Program-made: the position numbers and the translations under genes | Notes under the pieces: generated by a model | What the model was told of the DNA's origin: nothing | Databases searched by the model: none | The model's input: the letters and a program-made list of their open reading frames with translations, nothing else | NCBI GenBank assembly: GCA_020445605.1 | Contig: JAGRGH010000003.1 | Location: 1 to 64,000 of the forward strand | Direction: 5' to 3' | Origin: Chromatiales bacterium | GTDB taxonomy: Bacteria; Pseudomonadota; Gammaproteobacteria; JAGRGH01 | Length of the DNA: 64,000 bases | In this document: positions 18,185-27,536 of the stretch, piece after piece | Position numbering within the stretch: position 1 is the stretch's first letter | Layout of the letters: every line of letters starts with the position of its first letter

Positions 18185-19441
18185 ATGAGTTTCGACAAGA
18201 TCGTGCTGCCGTCTGACGGCGAACGGATCGGCGTTGCAGCGGATTTTTCCCTCGAAGTTCCCGATCGGCCGATCGTGCCGTTCATCGAGGGCGACGGCAT
18301 TGGCGTGGACATCACGCCGGTGATGCGCCGGGTCGTCGATGCCGCGGTGGAAAAGTGCTACGGCGGCAAGCGCCAGATCGCCTGGATGGAGGTCTACGCC
18401 GGCGAGAAGGCGAACCAGGTCTATGGCGCCGATGTCTGGCTGCCCGATGAAACGCTCGAGGCCGTGCGCGACTATGTCGTCTCGATCAAGGGGCCGCTGA
18501 CGACGCCCGTCGGTGGCGGCATCCGTTCGCTGAACGTCGCACTGCGGCAGAAGCTGGATCTGTACGTCTGTCTGCGTCCGATCCGCTACTTCGACGGCAC
18601 GCCGAGCCCGCTGCGCGATCCGAGCAAGACCGACATGGTCATCTTCCGCGAGAACTCCGAGGACATCTACGCCGGCATCGAGTGGCCGGCGGAGAGCGCC
18701 GAGGCCAAAAAGCTCATCGAATTCCTGCGGCAGGAAATGGGCGTTTCCAAGATTCGTTTTCCGGCGACCTCCGGCATCGGCGTCAAGCCGGTGTCACGCG
18801 AGGGCACCGAACGCCTCGTGCGCAAGGCCATCCAGTACGCGATCGACAACGACCGCGCCTCGGTGACCTTCGTGCACAAGGGCAACATCATGAAATTCAC
18901 CGAGGGTGCGTTCAAGAACTGGGGCTACGAACTCGCCCAGCGCGAGTTCGGCGCCGAGCTCTGGGACGGCGGTCCGTGGTGTCGCATGAAAAACCCGCGT
19001 ACCGGCAACACCATCGTGTTCAAGGATGTGATCGCCGACGCGTTCCTGCAGCAGATCCTGCTGCGTCCGCAGGACTACGACGTCATTGCCACGATGAACC
19101 TGAACGGCGATTACATCTCCGACGCGCTGGCCGCGCAGGTCGGCGGCATCGGCATCGCGCCCGGCGCGAATCTTTCGGACACCGTTGCGATGTTCGAGGC
19201 CACGCACGGCACGGCGCCGAAATACGCCGGGCAGGACAAGGTCAACCCGAGTTCGCTGATTCTTTCCGCCGAAATGATGCTCCGGCACATGGGCTGGGTC
19301 GAGGCGGCCGATGCCGTCATCAACGGTGTCGGTGGCGCAATCTCCGCGCAGACCGTGACCTATGATCTCGCGCGGCTCATGCCGGGTCCAACCGAAGTCA
19401 GCTGTTCGGGTTTCGGCGAGGCCGTGATCGCCAAGATGTAG
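18185..19441 (+). CDS. icd: NADP-dependent isocitrate dehydrogenase
   Basis: TCA-cycle enzyme of 418 residues making 2-oxoglutarate, CO2 and NADPH. GGAGG eight bases before ATG 18185 fixes the start. The substrate and AceK phosphorylation site is seen in [13 protein letters not shown] (the serine that AceK modifies). Further family blocks are [31 protein letters not shown] and [14 protein letters not shown]; the last gives NADP specificity in the dimeric E. coli type. It follows aceK directly, and a strong hairpin follows the stop. Confidence 0.97.
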   Translation: MSFDKIVLPSDGERIGVAADFSLEVPDRPIVPFIEGDGIGVDITPVMRRVVDAAVEKCYGGKRQIAWMEVYAGEKANQVYGADVWLPDETLEAVRDYVVSIKGPLTTPVGGGIRSLNVALRQKLDLYVCLRPIRYFDGTPSPLRDPSKTDMVIFRENSEDIYAGIEWPAESAEAKKLIEFLRQEMGVSKIRFPATSGIGVKPVSREGTERLVRKAIQYAIDNDRASVTFVHKGNIMKFTEGAFKNWGYELAQREFGAELWDGGPWCRMKNPRTGNTIVFKDVIADAFLQQILLRPQDYDVIATMNLNGDYISDALAAQVGGIGIAPGANLSDTVAMFEATHGTAPKYAGQDKVNPSSLILSAEMMLRHMGWVEAADAVINGVGGAISAQTVTYDLARLMPGPTEVSCSGFGEAVIAKM

Positions 19442-19450
19442 CCGGCCGAT

Positions 19451-19477
19451 GGTCGCCGCGGTTCGCACGCGGCGACC
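19451..19477. terminator. Bidirectional stem-loop between icd and rdgB
   Basis: GGTCGCCGCG and CGCGGCGACC form a perfect 10-bp stem with a 7-base loop, centred in the 40-bp gap between convergent stop codons. No long U-tract on either side. Confidence 0.65.
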
Positions 19478-19481
19478 GTCT

Positions 19482-20075
19482 TCAGCCGGTCAGTCGCGCG
19501 ACGAGTTCGCGCAGGGCCTGGCCGCGGTGGCTGAGGCGGTTCTTGGTCTCGCTGTCGAGTTCCGCTGCCGTGCAGCCGCGATCGGGCAGCCAGAACACCG
19601 GGTCGTAGCCAAAGCCGTTCGTGCCGCGCGGGGCCGTGGCGATCTCGCCCTCCCAGACCCCTGCGCAGATCAGTGGCGCGGGGTCTTCGGCATGCCGCAG
19701 ATACACCATCAGGCAGCGAAAACGCGCGGTGCGCGGCGCGTCTTCGCGCGCGCTGAGTGCATCGAGCAGTTTGTTGAGATTGTCCGCATCGCTTGCAGCC
19801 GGTCCGGCATAACGCGCCGAACGCACGCCGGGCGCGCCCATCAGCGCGTCGACCTCGATACCCGAATCGTCAGCGATCGCCGGCAGCCCGGTGTGCGCGG
19901 CGGCGTTGCGGGCCTTGAGAATGGCGTTTTCGACGAACGTGAGCCCGGTCTCCTCGGCCTCGGGCACGCCATATTCCGACTGCGGCCGGATGTCGAAGGC
20001 ACTGCCGGACAGCAGCTGGCCGAGTTCGCGAACCTTGCCGGCATTGCCGGTCGCGAGCACGATCGTCGTGCTCAT
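19482..20075 (-). CDS. rdgB: XTP/dITP diphosphatase (non-canonical purine NTPase)
   Basis: A 197-residue Ham1/RdgB pyrophosphatase that removes ITP, dITP and XTP from nucleotide pools. Visible signatures: the N-terminal [46 protein letters not shown] and [10 protein letters not shown], with the C-terminal [11 protein letters not shown]. Its ATG overlaps the stop of rph (ATGA, 20072-20075), indicating translational coupling, an arrangement seen in many proteobacteria. Confidence 0.96.
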   Translation of the reverse strand: MSTTIVLATGNAGKVRELGQLLSGSAFDIRPQSEYGVPEAEETGLTFVENAILKARNAAAHTGLPAIADDSGIEVDALMGAPGVRSARYAGPAASDADNLNKLLDALSAREDAPRTARFRCLMVYLRHAEDPAPLICAGVWEGEIATAPRGTNGFGYDPVFWLPDRGCTAAELDSETKNRLSHRGQALRELVARLTG

Positions 20076-20782
20076 TGCGCGAGCGCCGACTTCTGCAGTT
20101 CGATGATGTGTCGAATGCCGGCGCCGGCGAGGTCGAGCATCGAATCGAGTTCCGCGCGCGGGAATGCCTTGCCCTCGGCGGTGCCCTGGACCTCGATGAA
20201 TCCGCCGGCCTCGTCCATGACCACGTTCATGTCGGTCTCCGCCGTGGAGTCTTCGGCATAGTCCAGATCCAGCACGGGCGTGCCGTCGACGATGCCGACT
20301 GACACCGACGCGACGTGTTGGGTCAGTGCGCCGGAGGCCGCGTCTCCGAGGCTCGCGACGGCATCGGCCAGCGCGACGAACCCGCCGCTGATCGACGCGG
20401 TGCGCGTGCCGCCATCGGCCTGGATGACGTCGCAGTCGATGATGATGGTGTGCTCGCCGAGCCGTGCGAGGTCGGCCGCGGCACGCAGCGAGCGGCCGAT
20501 CAGGCGCTGGATTTCCATCGTGCGTCCGCCTTGGCGGCCGCGCGCGGCCTCGCGCCCGAGTCGGGTGTTCGTCGAGCGCGGCAGCATGCCGTATTCAGCC
20601 GTGATCCAGCCGCAGCCCGAGTCACGCCGCCACGGCGGCAGGCGGTGTTCCACCGTGGCCGTGCAGATGACCTGGGTGTCGCCGAACTCGACCAGCACCG
20701 AACCCTCGGCATGGCGTGTATAGCGGCGGGTAAATCGGATCGGGCGCAGCGCATCGGCCGCGCGGCCACTGGGACGCGTCAC
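20072..20782 (-). CDS. rph: Ribonuclease PH
   Basis: A 236-residue phosphorolytic 3'-5' exoribonuclease that trims tRNA 3' ends. Family blocks: [56 protein letters not shown] and [18 protein letters not shown]. Start: GTG at 20782 has GGAG five bases upstream; a second GTG six bases further out (20788) is too close to that site, and the frame open to 21136 overlaps the phosphatase gene. It is in line with the kinase-phosphatase pair upstream (18-bp gap) and overlaps rdgB. Confidence 0.96.
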   Translation of the reverse strand: MTRPSGRAADALRPIRFTRRYTRHAEGSVLVEFGDTQVICTATVEHRLPPWRRDSGCGWITAEYGMLPRSTNTRLGREAARGRQGGRTMEIQRLIGRSLRAAADLARLGEHTIIIDCDVIQADGGTRTASISGGFVALADAVASLGDAASGALTQHVASVSVGIVDGTPVLDLDYAEDSTAETDMNVVMDEAGGFIEVQGTAEGKAFPRAELDSMLDLAGAGIRHIIELQKSALAQ

Positions 20783-20799
20783 GGGCACTCCGGGATCTG

Positions 20800-21717
20800 T
20801 CAGCGTTGGGGGGATTTGTTCGTTTGGCGCAGGCGCTGCAATCCGGTCTCGAGTTCCTGCATCGCGGAATTGAGCTGGTGGATCGCCTCGTCCACGGCGC
20901 CGTTCTTGCGCGTGCCCACGGCGGCCTTTGCCGCGGCCTCGGTTGGGTCGGTCTGGGCCATGGAACGCGGCGCGAGCCAGCGCAGTGCGGCGGCCGTGAC
21001 GTTGTCGCTGTTCGGAAAACTCGCGGCCTCGGCGCGGTGGACCATGTTGCTCACTGCGCTGGGCAGCGGCACCGGGTCGCTGAGCGCGCCGCTGAGCGGT
21101 TCGCGTTCCAGCACCGACCACAGGCCGTCGGTGCACAGCAGCAGCACATCACCGGGTTCCAGGCGCTGTGTTTCGCTGATGGTGGGTTCGGGCTGCTTTT
21201 CGGCGCCGCCGACGCAGCGCGTGACGAAGTTGCGAAACGGGTGTTCGTTGGCCTGTCCTGCGGCCAGCAATCCCGATCCGCACAGCTCCTGCACGTAGGA
21301 ATGGTCCTCGGTCTGGATCAGCACCTGGCCCGCGCGAAACACATACAGGCGGCTGTCACCGACATGCAGCCACCGCGCGACGCCGGCCTGCACCACGCAG
21401 ACCACGCCGGTGGTGCGCGGGGCGATCGGCGGGTTCTGGCGGATGCCGTATTCGACGATCTCGCGGTGCGCCTGCTGCAGCACGCGGCTGAAAAAACCCG
21501 GCAGGTCGGCGATCGGCTTGGTCGCGTGGTTGAAGGCGCGCCGGTAGGTGTCAACGAAAATCTCGGCGGCGACCTCGCCGCGCGGATGCCCGCCCATGCC
21601 GTCGGCGACGGCGATCATCACGTGTTCCTTCGCGCGCACGATCGCCGAGCGATCCTGGTTCGTCGAGCGATTGCCGAGCAGGCTGGTCTGCGCCACTTCG
21701 TACGGGGCGGCGCTCAC
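20800..21717 (-). CDS. PP2C-type Ser/Thr protein phosphatase
   Basis: A 305-residue Stp1-like phosphatase. Metal-binding motifs are intact: NQD (20-22), [11 protein letters not shown] (D39), [15 protein letters not shown] and SDNVTAAAL. The last 50 residues (about 255-305) form a charged helical tail after the catalytic domain. It starts with GTG overlapping the stop of the upstream kinase gene (GTGA, 21714-21717). It is therefore translationally coupled to its likely antagonist kinase. Confidence 0.93.
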   Translation of the reverse strand: MSAAPYEVAQTSLLGNRSTNQDRSAIVRAKEHVMIAVADGMGGHPRGEVAAEIFVDTYRRAFNHATKPIADLPGFFSRVLQQAHREIVEYGIRQNPPIAPRTTGVVCVVQAGVARWLHVGDSRLYVFRAGQVLIQTEDHSYVQELCGSGLLAAGQANEHPFRNFVTRCVGGAEKQPEPTISETQRLEPGDVLLLCTDGLWSVLEREPLSGALSDPVPLPSAVSNMVHRAEAASFPNSDNVTAAALRWLAPRSMAQTDPTEAAAKAAVGTRKNGAVDEAIHQLNSAMQELETGLQRLRQTNKSPQR

Positions 21718-22658
21718 GAGCCGGCCTCCGTCAGGATGTCCTCAAGCGGCTTGCGCCGCGAGAATGGCGCGCGCTTGACGCTGGTCGGCAGCACGTTGAG
21801 CAGGGCGTCGACCGTCTGTGGCCGGGCGTGCGGGTCGATCGACATGGCCCAGTCCAGCGCCTCGAGCAGCGAGGCCGAGTAGTCGCGGCGGAATTTCGTC
21901 GCGGCCGGTTCCATCTCGTCGTCGGCGTCACGCCGGATCGCCGGCGGTGGCGGTTTGCCCTCGATGCAGGCGCGCATGGTCGCGCCGATGGCATACAGAT
22001 CACTCCACGGCCCGACATTGCCGGAGCTGTAGTACTGCTCGACCGGCGCGAAGCCCGGCGTGACGACCGGCCCGATCAGCCGCTTGCCGCGACTCATCTG
22101 GTGGACGGCGCCAAAGTCCAGCAGCAGCGGGTGGCCGCCGGGGCGCACGTGGATGTTCGCGGGCTTGATGTCCAGATGCAGAAACGACTTGGAATGGATC
22201 AGCCGCAGCGCGTCGAGCAGCGGCGGAAACACCTTCAGCAGAAACTCCTCGCTGAGCCCGCCCTGCTGCTCCTTGACGTAGGTCGCGAGGTTCTTGCCCG
22301 TGTGGTAGTCCATGACCAGGAACGCCGATTCGTCGATGCAGAAAAAGCTGCGCACGTTGACGATGTTCGGATGGTGCAGGGCAGCGAGCGCCTTGGCCTC
22401 TTCGTAGAAGTGATCGCGTCCGACGTCGATCTGGCGCGGCTTCTGGTCCTTGCGCGCTGCGCCGTTCTCGTCGACCTGCTTGCGCGTGAAGCGCTCGGGC
22501 AGGAACTGCTTGATGACCACCGGCGAGAGGTCGTGCAGGTCTTCGCCGAGGTAGATCAGGCTGAAACCGCCCGAGCCGAGCAGCTTCTGGATCGCATAGC
22601 CGTCGACGACCGTCCCGATCGGCAGCTGGTTGCGGTTGATGGTTCCCGTATTGGCCAT
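21714..22658 (-). CDS. Soluble Ser/Thr protein kinase paired with PP2C
   Basis: A 314-residue Hanks-type kinase domain without any transmembrane segment. Residues: glycine-rich loop LLGSGGFSLIYLGED, K50 in VVIKQF, HLD at 161-163 (Leu replaces the Arg of the usual HRD, so a non-RD kinase) with IKPANIHV, and DFG at 181-183. A bulky hydrophobic replaces the RD arginine, suggesting activity that does not need activation-loop phosphorylation. This kinase/PP2C/rph/rdgB order suggests a conserved signalling pair whose target is not evident. Divergent from yicC. Confidence 0.92.
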   Translation of the reverse strand: MANTGTINRNQLPIGTVVDGYAIQKLLGSGGFSLIYLGEDLHDLSPVVIKQFLPERFTRKQVDENGAARKDQKPRQIDVGRDHFYEEAKALAALHHPNIVNVRSFFCIDESAFLVMDYHTGKNLATYVKEQQGGLSEEFLLKVFPPLLDALRLIHSKSFLHLDIKPANIHVRPGGHPLLLDFGAVHQMSRGKRLIGPVVTPGFAPVEQYYSSGNVGPWSDLYAIGATMRACIEGKPPPPAIRRDADDEMEPAATKFRRDYSASLLEALDWAMSIDPHARPQTVDALLNVLPTSVKRAPFSRRKPLEDILTEAGS

Positions 22659-22761
22659 GGGTGTGTCAGGCGTTCAAGGCCGGAATCTTAGCACTGGAAC
22701 TGCCACCTGCATGGGCCGGGCGCGGTACCATCGCGGTTTTATCCGGGCAATCCCGCAAGCA

Positions 22762-23625
22762 ATGATTCGCAGCATGACCGGCTTTGGCCGGGCCGAAGGG
22801 TCCGGCACCTGGGGCACCGTCACCTGGGAGGTGCGCACCGTCAACCATCGCTACCTCGAGGTCAGCCTGCGCCTGCCCGAGGCGCTGCGCGAACTGGATA
22901 CCGAGGTCCGTGCGCGCATGCGCGATGCGCTCGGACGTGGCAAGGTCGACGCGCAGCTCAGGCTCGACCTGACCGTGGCCGAGGCGCCGGATCTGCGCAT
23001 CAACTCGGCCCTGGCCGATGCCCTGATCGCCGTCGCCCGCGACCTGTCCACCCGGCTCGGCACGGCGCTGCCGGGTGTCGACACGGTGCTGCGCTGGCCG
23101 GGCGTCGTCGATGTCGTCGCCCCGGATGCCGAGGTGCTCGCGGCGGTGGCGCTCGAAACCCTGGATGCCGCCCTCGGCCAGCTCGACGCCGCGCGTGCGA
23201 GCGAGGGCGAGCGCCTCGCGCAGTTCCTGCGCCAGCGGCTGGAAGGTCTGCGTGAACAGACCGCGCTGGCCCGCGCGCGCCGGCCGCTGATGCTCGAGAG
23301 TCGCCGCACGCGGCTGGCCGAGCGGCTTGCGGAACTACGCACCGAGGTCGATCCCGCGCGGCTCGAACGGGAGCTCGTGCTGTTCGCCCAGCCCGTGGAT
23401 GTGGATGAAGAGATCGACCGTCTGGGTGCGCACCTCGACGAGATCGATGGCTTGGTGAACTCGAAACAACCGGTCGGTCGACGCTTGGATTTCCTCGTGC
23501 AGGAACTCAACCGCGAGGCCAACACCCTGGGCTCCAAGGCCAATGATCTGGAAACCACGCGCGCGGCGGTCGAGATGAAGGTGCTGATCGAGCAGATGCG
23601 CGAGCAGGTACAGAACATCGAATGA
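22762..23625 (+). CDS. yicC: YicC family endoribonuclease
   Basis: A 287-residue YicC/YloC protein, now known as a family of endoribonucleases acting in RNA decay. Signature blocks: MIRSMTGFGRAEG at the start, EVRTVNHRYLEVSLRLPE, RGKVDAQLRL, and the C-terminal EEIDRLGAHLDEI with KPVGRRLDFLVQELNREANT (here QPVGRRLDF). The stop overlaps the gmk ATG (ATGA). The frame is open further upstream to 22630, but that part overlaps the kinase promoter region. Confidence 0.95.
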   Translation: MIRSMTGFGRAEGSGTWGTVTWEVRTVNHRYLEVSLRLPEALRELDTEVRARMRDALGRGKVDAQLRLDLTVAEAPDLRINSALADALIAVARDLSTRLGTALPGVDTVLRWPGVVDVVAPDAEVLAAVALETLDAALGQLDAARASEGERLAQFLRQRLEGLREQTALARARRPLMLESRRTRLAERLAELRTEVDPARLERELVLFAQPVDVDEEIDRLGAHLDEIDGLVNSKQPVGRRLDFLVQELNREANTLGSKANDLETTRAAVEMKVLIEQMREQVQNIE

Positions 23626-24242
23626 ACAGGGGCGCGCCGTCCGGTCACGCGTTCGTGATCACCGCGCCGTCCGGTGCCGGCAAGACCAGCCTGATCGACG
23701 CGCTGATGCAACGGCTGCCGGGACTCGAGCGCGGGATTTCCTACACGACCCGCGCACCGGGTCCGGGCGAGGTCGATGGCCGGGACTACCATTTCGTGAC
23801 CGATGCCCGGTTTGACGAACTGTTCGTGACTGGCGCGCTGCTGGAGTCGACCGCGGCCTACGGCAACCGCTATGGCACAGGCCGCGACGCACTCGCCACG
23901 CAGCTCGCCCGCGCCGACGTGTTGCTGGCGCTGGATCGGCACGGCGCGCTCGCCCTGCGCGCGGCCCTGTCGGAACTCGTGCGCACGATCTTCGTCGTGC
24001 CGCCATCGGCACAGGCACTGCGCGCGCGGCTGCGTGCGCGCGGACGCGACGATGACCAGAGCGTGGAGCGTCGTCTGGCCGCCGCCGCGGCCGAACTGCG
24101 CGGCTGGCGCGAGTTCGACTACGTCGTCGTCAACGACGACTTCGAACAGGCCGTGGAAGAACTCGCCACAATCGTCAGCGCCGCCCGCTGCGAGCGCGTG
24201 GCCCGTTCCGGGCTGATCGCGGACATCGAAGCCGGGTTCTGA
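23622..24242 (+). CDS. gmk: Guanylate kinase
   Basis: Converts GMP and ATP to GDP and ADP. 206 residues with the P-loop [34 protein letters not shown] (GMP binding), the [12 protein letters not shown] segment and [18 protein letters not shown]. It is translationally coupled to yicC and lies upstream of rpoZ-spoT, the standard gammaproteobacterial order. Confidence 0.97.
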   Translation: MNRGAPSGHAFVITAPSGAGKTSLIDALMQRLPGLERGISYTTRAPGPGEVDGRDYHFVTDARFDELFVTGALLESTAAYGNRYGTGRDALATQLARADVLLALDRHGALALRAALSELVRTIFVVPPSAQALRARLRARGRDDDQSVERRLAAAAAELRGWREFDYVVVNDDFEQAVEELATIVSAARCERVARSGLIADIEAGF

Positions 24243-24307
24243 TCGCGCTGGATGCGCGGCGCGCAAACCCGTACCATATCCGGTCCGCACGTGTGACCGT
24301 GCCGCAT

Positions 24308-24328
24308 GCGCGCCCGCCCGGGGCGCGC
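24308..24328 (+). terminator. GC-rich stem-loop between gmk and rpoZ
   Basis: GCGCGCCC-gcccg-GGGCGCGC forms a perfect 8-bp stem in the 115-bp gap between gmk and rpoZ. It lacks a U-tract and may only attenuate read-through. Confidence 0.4.
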
Positions 24329-24357
24329 GCCCATCCCCAAGTACCCGGATTGATTGC

Positions 24358-24684
24358 ATGGCCAGAGTAACCGTCGAAGACTGCCTCGAACAGGTCAACA
24401 ACCGTTTCGAGCTGGTGTTGATTGCCGCCAAGCGCGCGCGTCAGATTGCCAATGGCGCGGACCCGATGGTGCCCTGGGAAAACGACAAGCCCACGGTCGT
24501 GGCGCTGCGCGAAATCGCCGAGGGGCTGGTCGATCACGCGGTGCTCGAGGACGAGCCGCAGGAAGTGGATGTCGACGAACTGCTCATGGAGGAACTGGCC
24601 GTGGCCGAGGCCGCCGCCGCCGCGGCCCGTGCGAACGCCGAGGCCGTGCAGAACCTGCACGACGCCGGCCCCTCCGAGGACTGA
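24358..24684 (+). CDS. rpoZ: RNA polymerase omega subunit
   Basis: A 108-residue small RNA polymerase subunit. The conserved region is [31 protein letters not shown] and [15 protein letters not shown]. The C-terminal third is an Ala/Glu-rich helical tail, somewhat longer than in E. coli (91 residues). Upstream of spoT, as is usual. Confidence 0.96.
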   Translation: MARVTVEDCLEQVNNRFELVLIAAKRARQIANGADPMVPWENDKPTVVALREIAEGLVDHAVLEDEPQEVDVDELLMEELAVAEAAAAAARANAEAVQNLHDAGPSED

Positions 24685-24707
24685 TCCGCCCGCTCGCGGG
24701 CAGCAAC

Positions 24708-26954
24708 ATGGCCGTGCCGCTGGGCGATCCGGCCGAGCCTGCACAAACGCCGCCGAATGCCGGGCAGGCTGGCGAAGAACGCCTGCTCATCTCCCAGCTC
24801 TGCGAAGTCCTGGACGCGTACCTGCCGCCCGAGGCGGTCCGCGATGTCTACCGTGCCTACCTGTTCGCGGCCGAGGCGCATATCGACCAGATGCGCAAGT
24901 CGGGTGAGCCGTACATCTATCACCCGATCGCCGTCGCCCGCATCCTCGCGGGCATGCACATGGATCACCAGACCCTGGTTGCGGCGATCCTGCACGATGT
25001 CATCGAGGACACCCCGACCGCCAAGGAACACCTCGCGGAGCAGTTCGGCGCCGAGGTTGCCGAACTCGTCGACGGTGTCAGCAAGCTCGACCACGTCGGG
25101 TTTTCCAGCCGCAAGGAGGCGCAGGCGGAGAACTTCCGCAAGATGCTGCTGGCGATGTCGCGCGATGTGCGCGTCATCCTGATCAAGCTCGCCGACCGGT
25201 TGCACAACATGCGCACGCTCGGCGTGATGACGCCGGAGAAGCGTCGGCGCATCGCCCACGAAACGCTCGAGATCTACGCGCCGATCGCCTACCGGCTGGG
25301 CATGAACGACGTGCGTCTCGAACTCGAGGACCACGGTTTTCGCCATCTCTATCCGAAACGCTATTTCGTGATCGAGCGCGAGGTCGAGCGTGTGCGCGGC
25401 CACCGTCGCCAGGTGCTCGACAAGATCAAGCAGGCGTTGCGCGCCAGCCTGCGTCAGGACGGCATCGACGCGCAGGTCATCGGCCGCGAGAAGCACCTCT
25501 ACAGCGTGTTTCGCAAGATGCAGGAAAAGCGTCTGCGCTTCGAGGATGTTTCAGACCTGTTCGGTTTCCGGGTCGTGACGGCCTCGGCCGCGGACTGTTA
25601 CCGCGCGCTCGGGGTCGTGCATTCGACCTACAAGCCCCTGCCCGGCAAGTTCAAGGACTACATCGCCATCCCGAAGGCGAACGGCTACCAGTCGCTGCAC
25701 ACCGTGCTGGTCGGCCCGTACGGCTTTCCGATCGAGGTGCAGATCCGCTCCAGCGAAATGCAGCATCTGGCCGATTCCGGCATCGCCGCGCACTGGCACT
25801 ACAAGGGCGGCGAATCGGGCCGCGCGGCGAACACGCGCGCCTACGAATGGCTGCAGAGCCTGCTCGAGATGCAGCGTGACGCCGGCACCTCCGTCGAGTT
25901 CCTCGACAGCGTGCGCGTCGACCTGTTTCCGGACGAGACCTATGTGTTCACGCCGGCCGGCGACATCGTCAAGCTGCCACGCGGCGCGACGGTGCTGGAC
26001 TTCGCGTTCGCCGTGCACAGCGAACTCGGCCGCTACTGTTCAGGCGCGCGCATCGACCACAAGCTGGTGTCGCTGCGCACCGAGTTGTCCAGCGGCCAGA
26101 TGGTGGAAGTCCTGACCTCGCCGAACGCCCGGCCGAACGCGAGCTGGCTGAACTTCGTCGTCACCGCGAAGGCACGCACGAACATCCGCGGGTTCCTCAA
26201 GAACATCCAGCGTGACGAGGCGATTTCGCTCGGTCGGCGCCTGCTCGATCGCCAGCTCACCCGCCACGGCCGGCACCTGGCCGATGTGCCCGGCGGCGAA
26301 CGCGAGACCGTCGTCAGGAGCCTGGGCTATGCGCGCTGCGACGACCTGCTGGCCGACATCGGTCTGGGCAATCGCATGGCGCAGCTGGTCGCGCGGCATT
26401 TCCTGCCGGCGGACGGCGAAGCACCGCCGGACCGCGGCGCGGCGCTCGCGATCGAGGGCACCGAAGGCATGGTCGTGCAGTTTGCGCGCTGTTGCCGGCC
26501 GATCCCGGGCGATCCGGTCATCGGCGTGTTCCGGCCGGGCCGCGGGCTGGTCGTGCATGTCGACGGCTGCGCGAACCTCGGTGGCCGGCTGAGCAGCGCC
26601 GACGACGTGATCAACCTGCAATGGTCGGCCGACCCCAAGCGCGAATTCACGACCGACCTGCGCATCGAGGTCGGCAACCAGCGCGGCGTGCTCGCGCGCG
26701 TCGCTTCGGCGATTTCGGAACTCGGCTCGAACATCGAGAACGTCGCGGTCGAGGGCCGCGACGGCCTGACGTCGACCATGCATCTGAGCATCACGGTGCG
26801 CGACCGCAAGCACATGGCGGCGATCCTGCGCGCGGTTCGTGCCGAGCGCGAGGTGCTGAAGATTCATCGCACCCGCGCCCGTGCCGGCGGTTTGCGTCGC
26901 GACGACGGGCGTTGGCAACATAGCGCCCCGACCGACACCGACAGTTCCATCTGA
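24708..26954 (+). CDS. spoT: Bifunctional (p)ppGpp synthetase/hydrolase
   Basis: A 748-residue RelA/SpoT homologue. Domains in order: HD hydrolase with YIYHPIAVARILAGM, ILHDVIEDT (the catalytic HD) and KLADRLHNMRT; synthetase with REKHLYSVFRKMQ, GFRVVT and GYQSLHTVLVGP; TGS domain with VFTPAGDIVKLPRGATVLDF; and a C-terminal ACT region with TSTMHLSITVRD. The intact HD motif points to SpoT/Rel rather than hydrolase-dead RelA. ATG at 24708 follows rpoZ by 23 bp; an open frame extends further upstream but overlaps rpoZ. Confidence 0.96.
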   Translation: MAVPLGDPAEPAQTPPNAGQAGEERLLISQLCEVLDAYLPPEAVRDVYRAYLFAAEAHIDQMRKSGEPYIYHPIAVARILAGMHMDHQTLVAAILHDVIEDTPTAKEHLAEQFGAEVAELVDGVSKLDHVGFSSRKEAQAENFRKMLLAMSRDVRVILIKLADRLHNMRTLGVMTPEKRRRIAHETLEIYAPIAYRLGMNDVRLELEDHGFRHLYPKRYFVIEREVERVRGHRRQVLDKIKQALRASLRQDGIDAQVIGREKHLYSVFRKMQEKRLRFEDVSDLFGFRVVTASAADCYRALGVVHSTYKPLPGKFKDYIAIPKANGYQSLHTVLVGPYGFPIEVQIRSSEMQHLADSGIAAHWHYKGGESGRAANTRAYEWLQSLLEMQRDAGTSVEFLDSVRVDLFPDETYVFTPAGDIVKLPRGATVLDFAFAVHSELGRYCSGARIDHKLVSLRTELSSGQMVEVLTSPNARPNASWLNFVVTAKARTNIRGFLKNIQRDEAISLGRRLLDRQLTRHGRHLADVPGGERETVVRSLGYARCDDLLADIGLGNRMAQLVARHFLPADGEAPPDRGAALAIEGTEGMVVQFARCCRPIPGDPVIGVFRPGRGLVVHVDGCANLGGRLSSADDVINLQWSADPKREFTTDLRIEVGNQRGVLARVASAISELGSNIENVAVEGRDGLTSTMHLSITVRDRKHMAAILRAVRAEREVLKIHRTRARAGGLRRDDGRWQHSAPTDTDSSI

Positions 26955-26966
26955 GCACAACAGAAC

Positions 26967-27350
26967 ATGAGTCGAATCACGATCCAGACTGACCGCGCGC
27001 CCGCGGCAATCGGCACCTACTCACAGGCGGTGCGCGCCGGGGACACGGTGTATCTGTCCGGCCAGATCCCGCTCGATCCGGCCACCATGCAGATGGTCGC
27101 CGGTCCGATCGAGGTGCACATCCGGCGCGTGTTCGACAATCTCGCCGCGGTTGCCGAGGCCGCCGGCGCGCGTCTGAGCGATGCCGTCAAACTCAATGTC
27201 TACCTGCCGGATCTCAACAACTTCGCGGCCGTGAACACCGTCATGGCGGAGTATTTCGAACAACCCTATCCGGCGCGCGCCGCGGTTGGCGTGGCGGCGC
27301 TGCCCAAGGGTGCACGCGTCGAGGTCGACGCGGTCCTCTGCACCGGCTGA
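26967..27350 (+). CDS. ridA: RidA family enamine/imine deaminase
   Basis: A 127-residue protein of the RidA/YjgF family, which hydrolyses reactive 2-aminoacrylate and related imines. Family features: [24 protein letters not shown] (key GTYSQAV and SGQIPLDP), [12 protein letters not shown] and the C-terminal [20 protein letters not shown]. The active-site arginine is in YPARAAVGV. It lies 12 bp after spoT, its usual neighbour, and is followed by repeat copy C. Confidence 0.95.
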   Translation: MSRITIQTDRAPAAIGTYSQAVRAGDTVYLSGQIPLDPATMQMVAGPIEVHIRRVFDNLAAVAEAAGARLSDAVKLNVYLPDLNNFAAVNTVMAEYFEQPYPARAAVGVAALPKGARVEVDAVLCTG

Positions 27351-27359
27351 GCGGCTTGT

Positions 27360-27536
27360 CCAACAGCTTGTTGAAAAAGGCCCATCCATGGCCTTTTCAA
27401 CGTCGCAACCGAAACGCGCGGTCTTCGGTTGCTCAAGAAGATCAAACACTTGAGTGTTCGATTTTCGGGCGGGACGTCCCTGTCTCGCGCCACCAGGCCG
27501 TTGAAAAGAAAATCTCAACAGCCTGCTGAGACCGGC
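27360..27536 (-). repeat. Structured dispersed repeat, copy C (minus orientation)
   Basis: Read on the minus strand: a TCTCAGCAGGCTGTTGAGA-type stem, then GGCGCGAGAC-agggac-GTCCCGCC followed by CGAAAATC, then GCAACCGA...TTCGGTTGC, then a terminal TTGAAAAGGCC/GGCCTTTTTCAA stem around CATGGATGG. The order of stems and the agggac loop match the other copies while the stem sequences differ. The last part overlaps the probable recG start codon. Confidence 0.65.
27371..27400 (+). terminator. Stem-loop after ridA
   Basis: TTGAAAAAGGCC-catccat-GGCCTTTTCAA forms a long stem 20 bp after the ridA stop, with T-rich sequence in the distal arm. It is part of repeat copy C and could separate spoT-ridA from recG. 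Confidence 0.5.
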
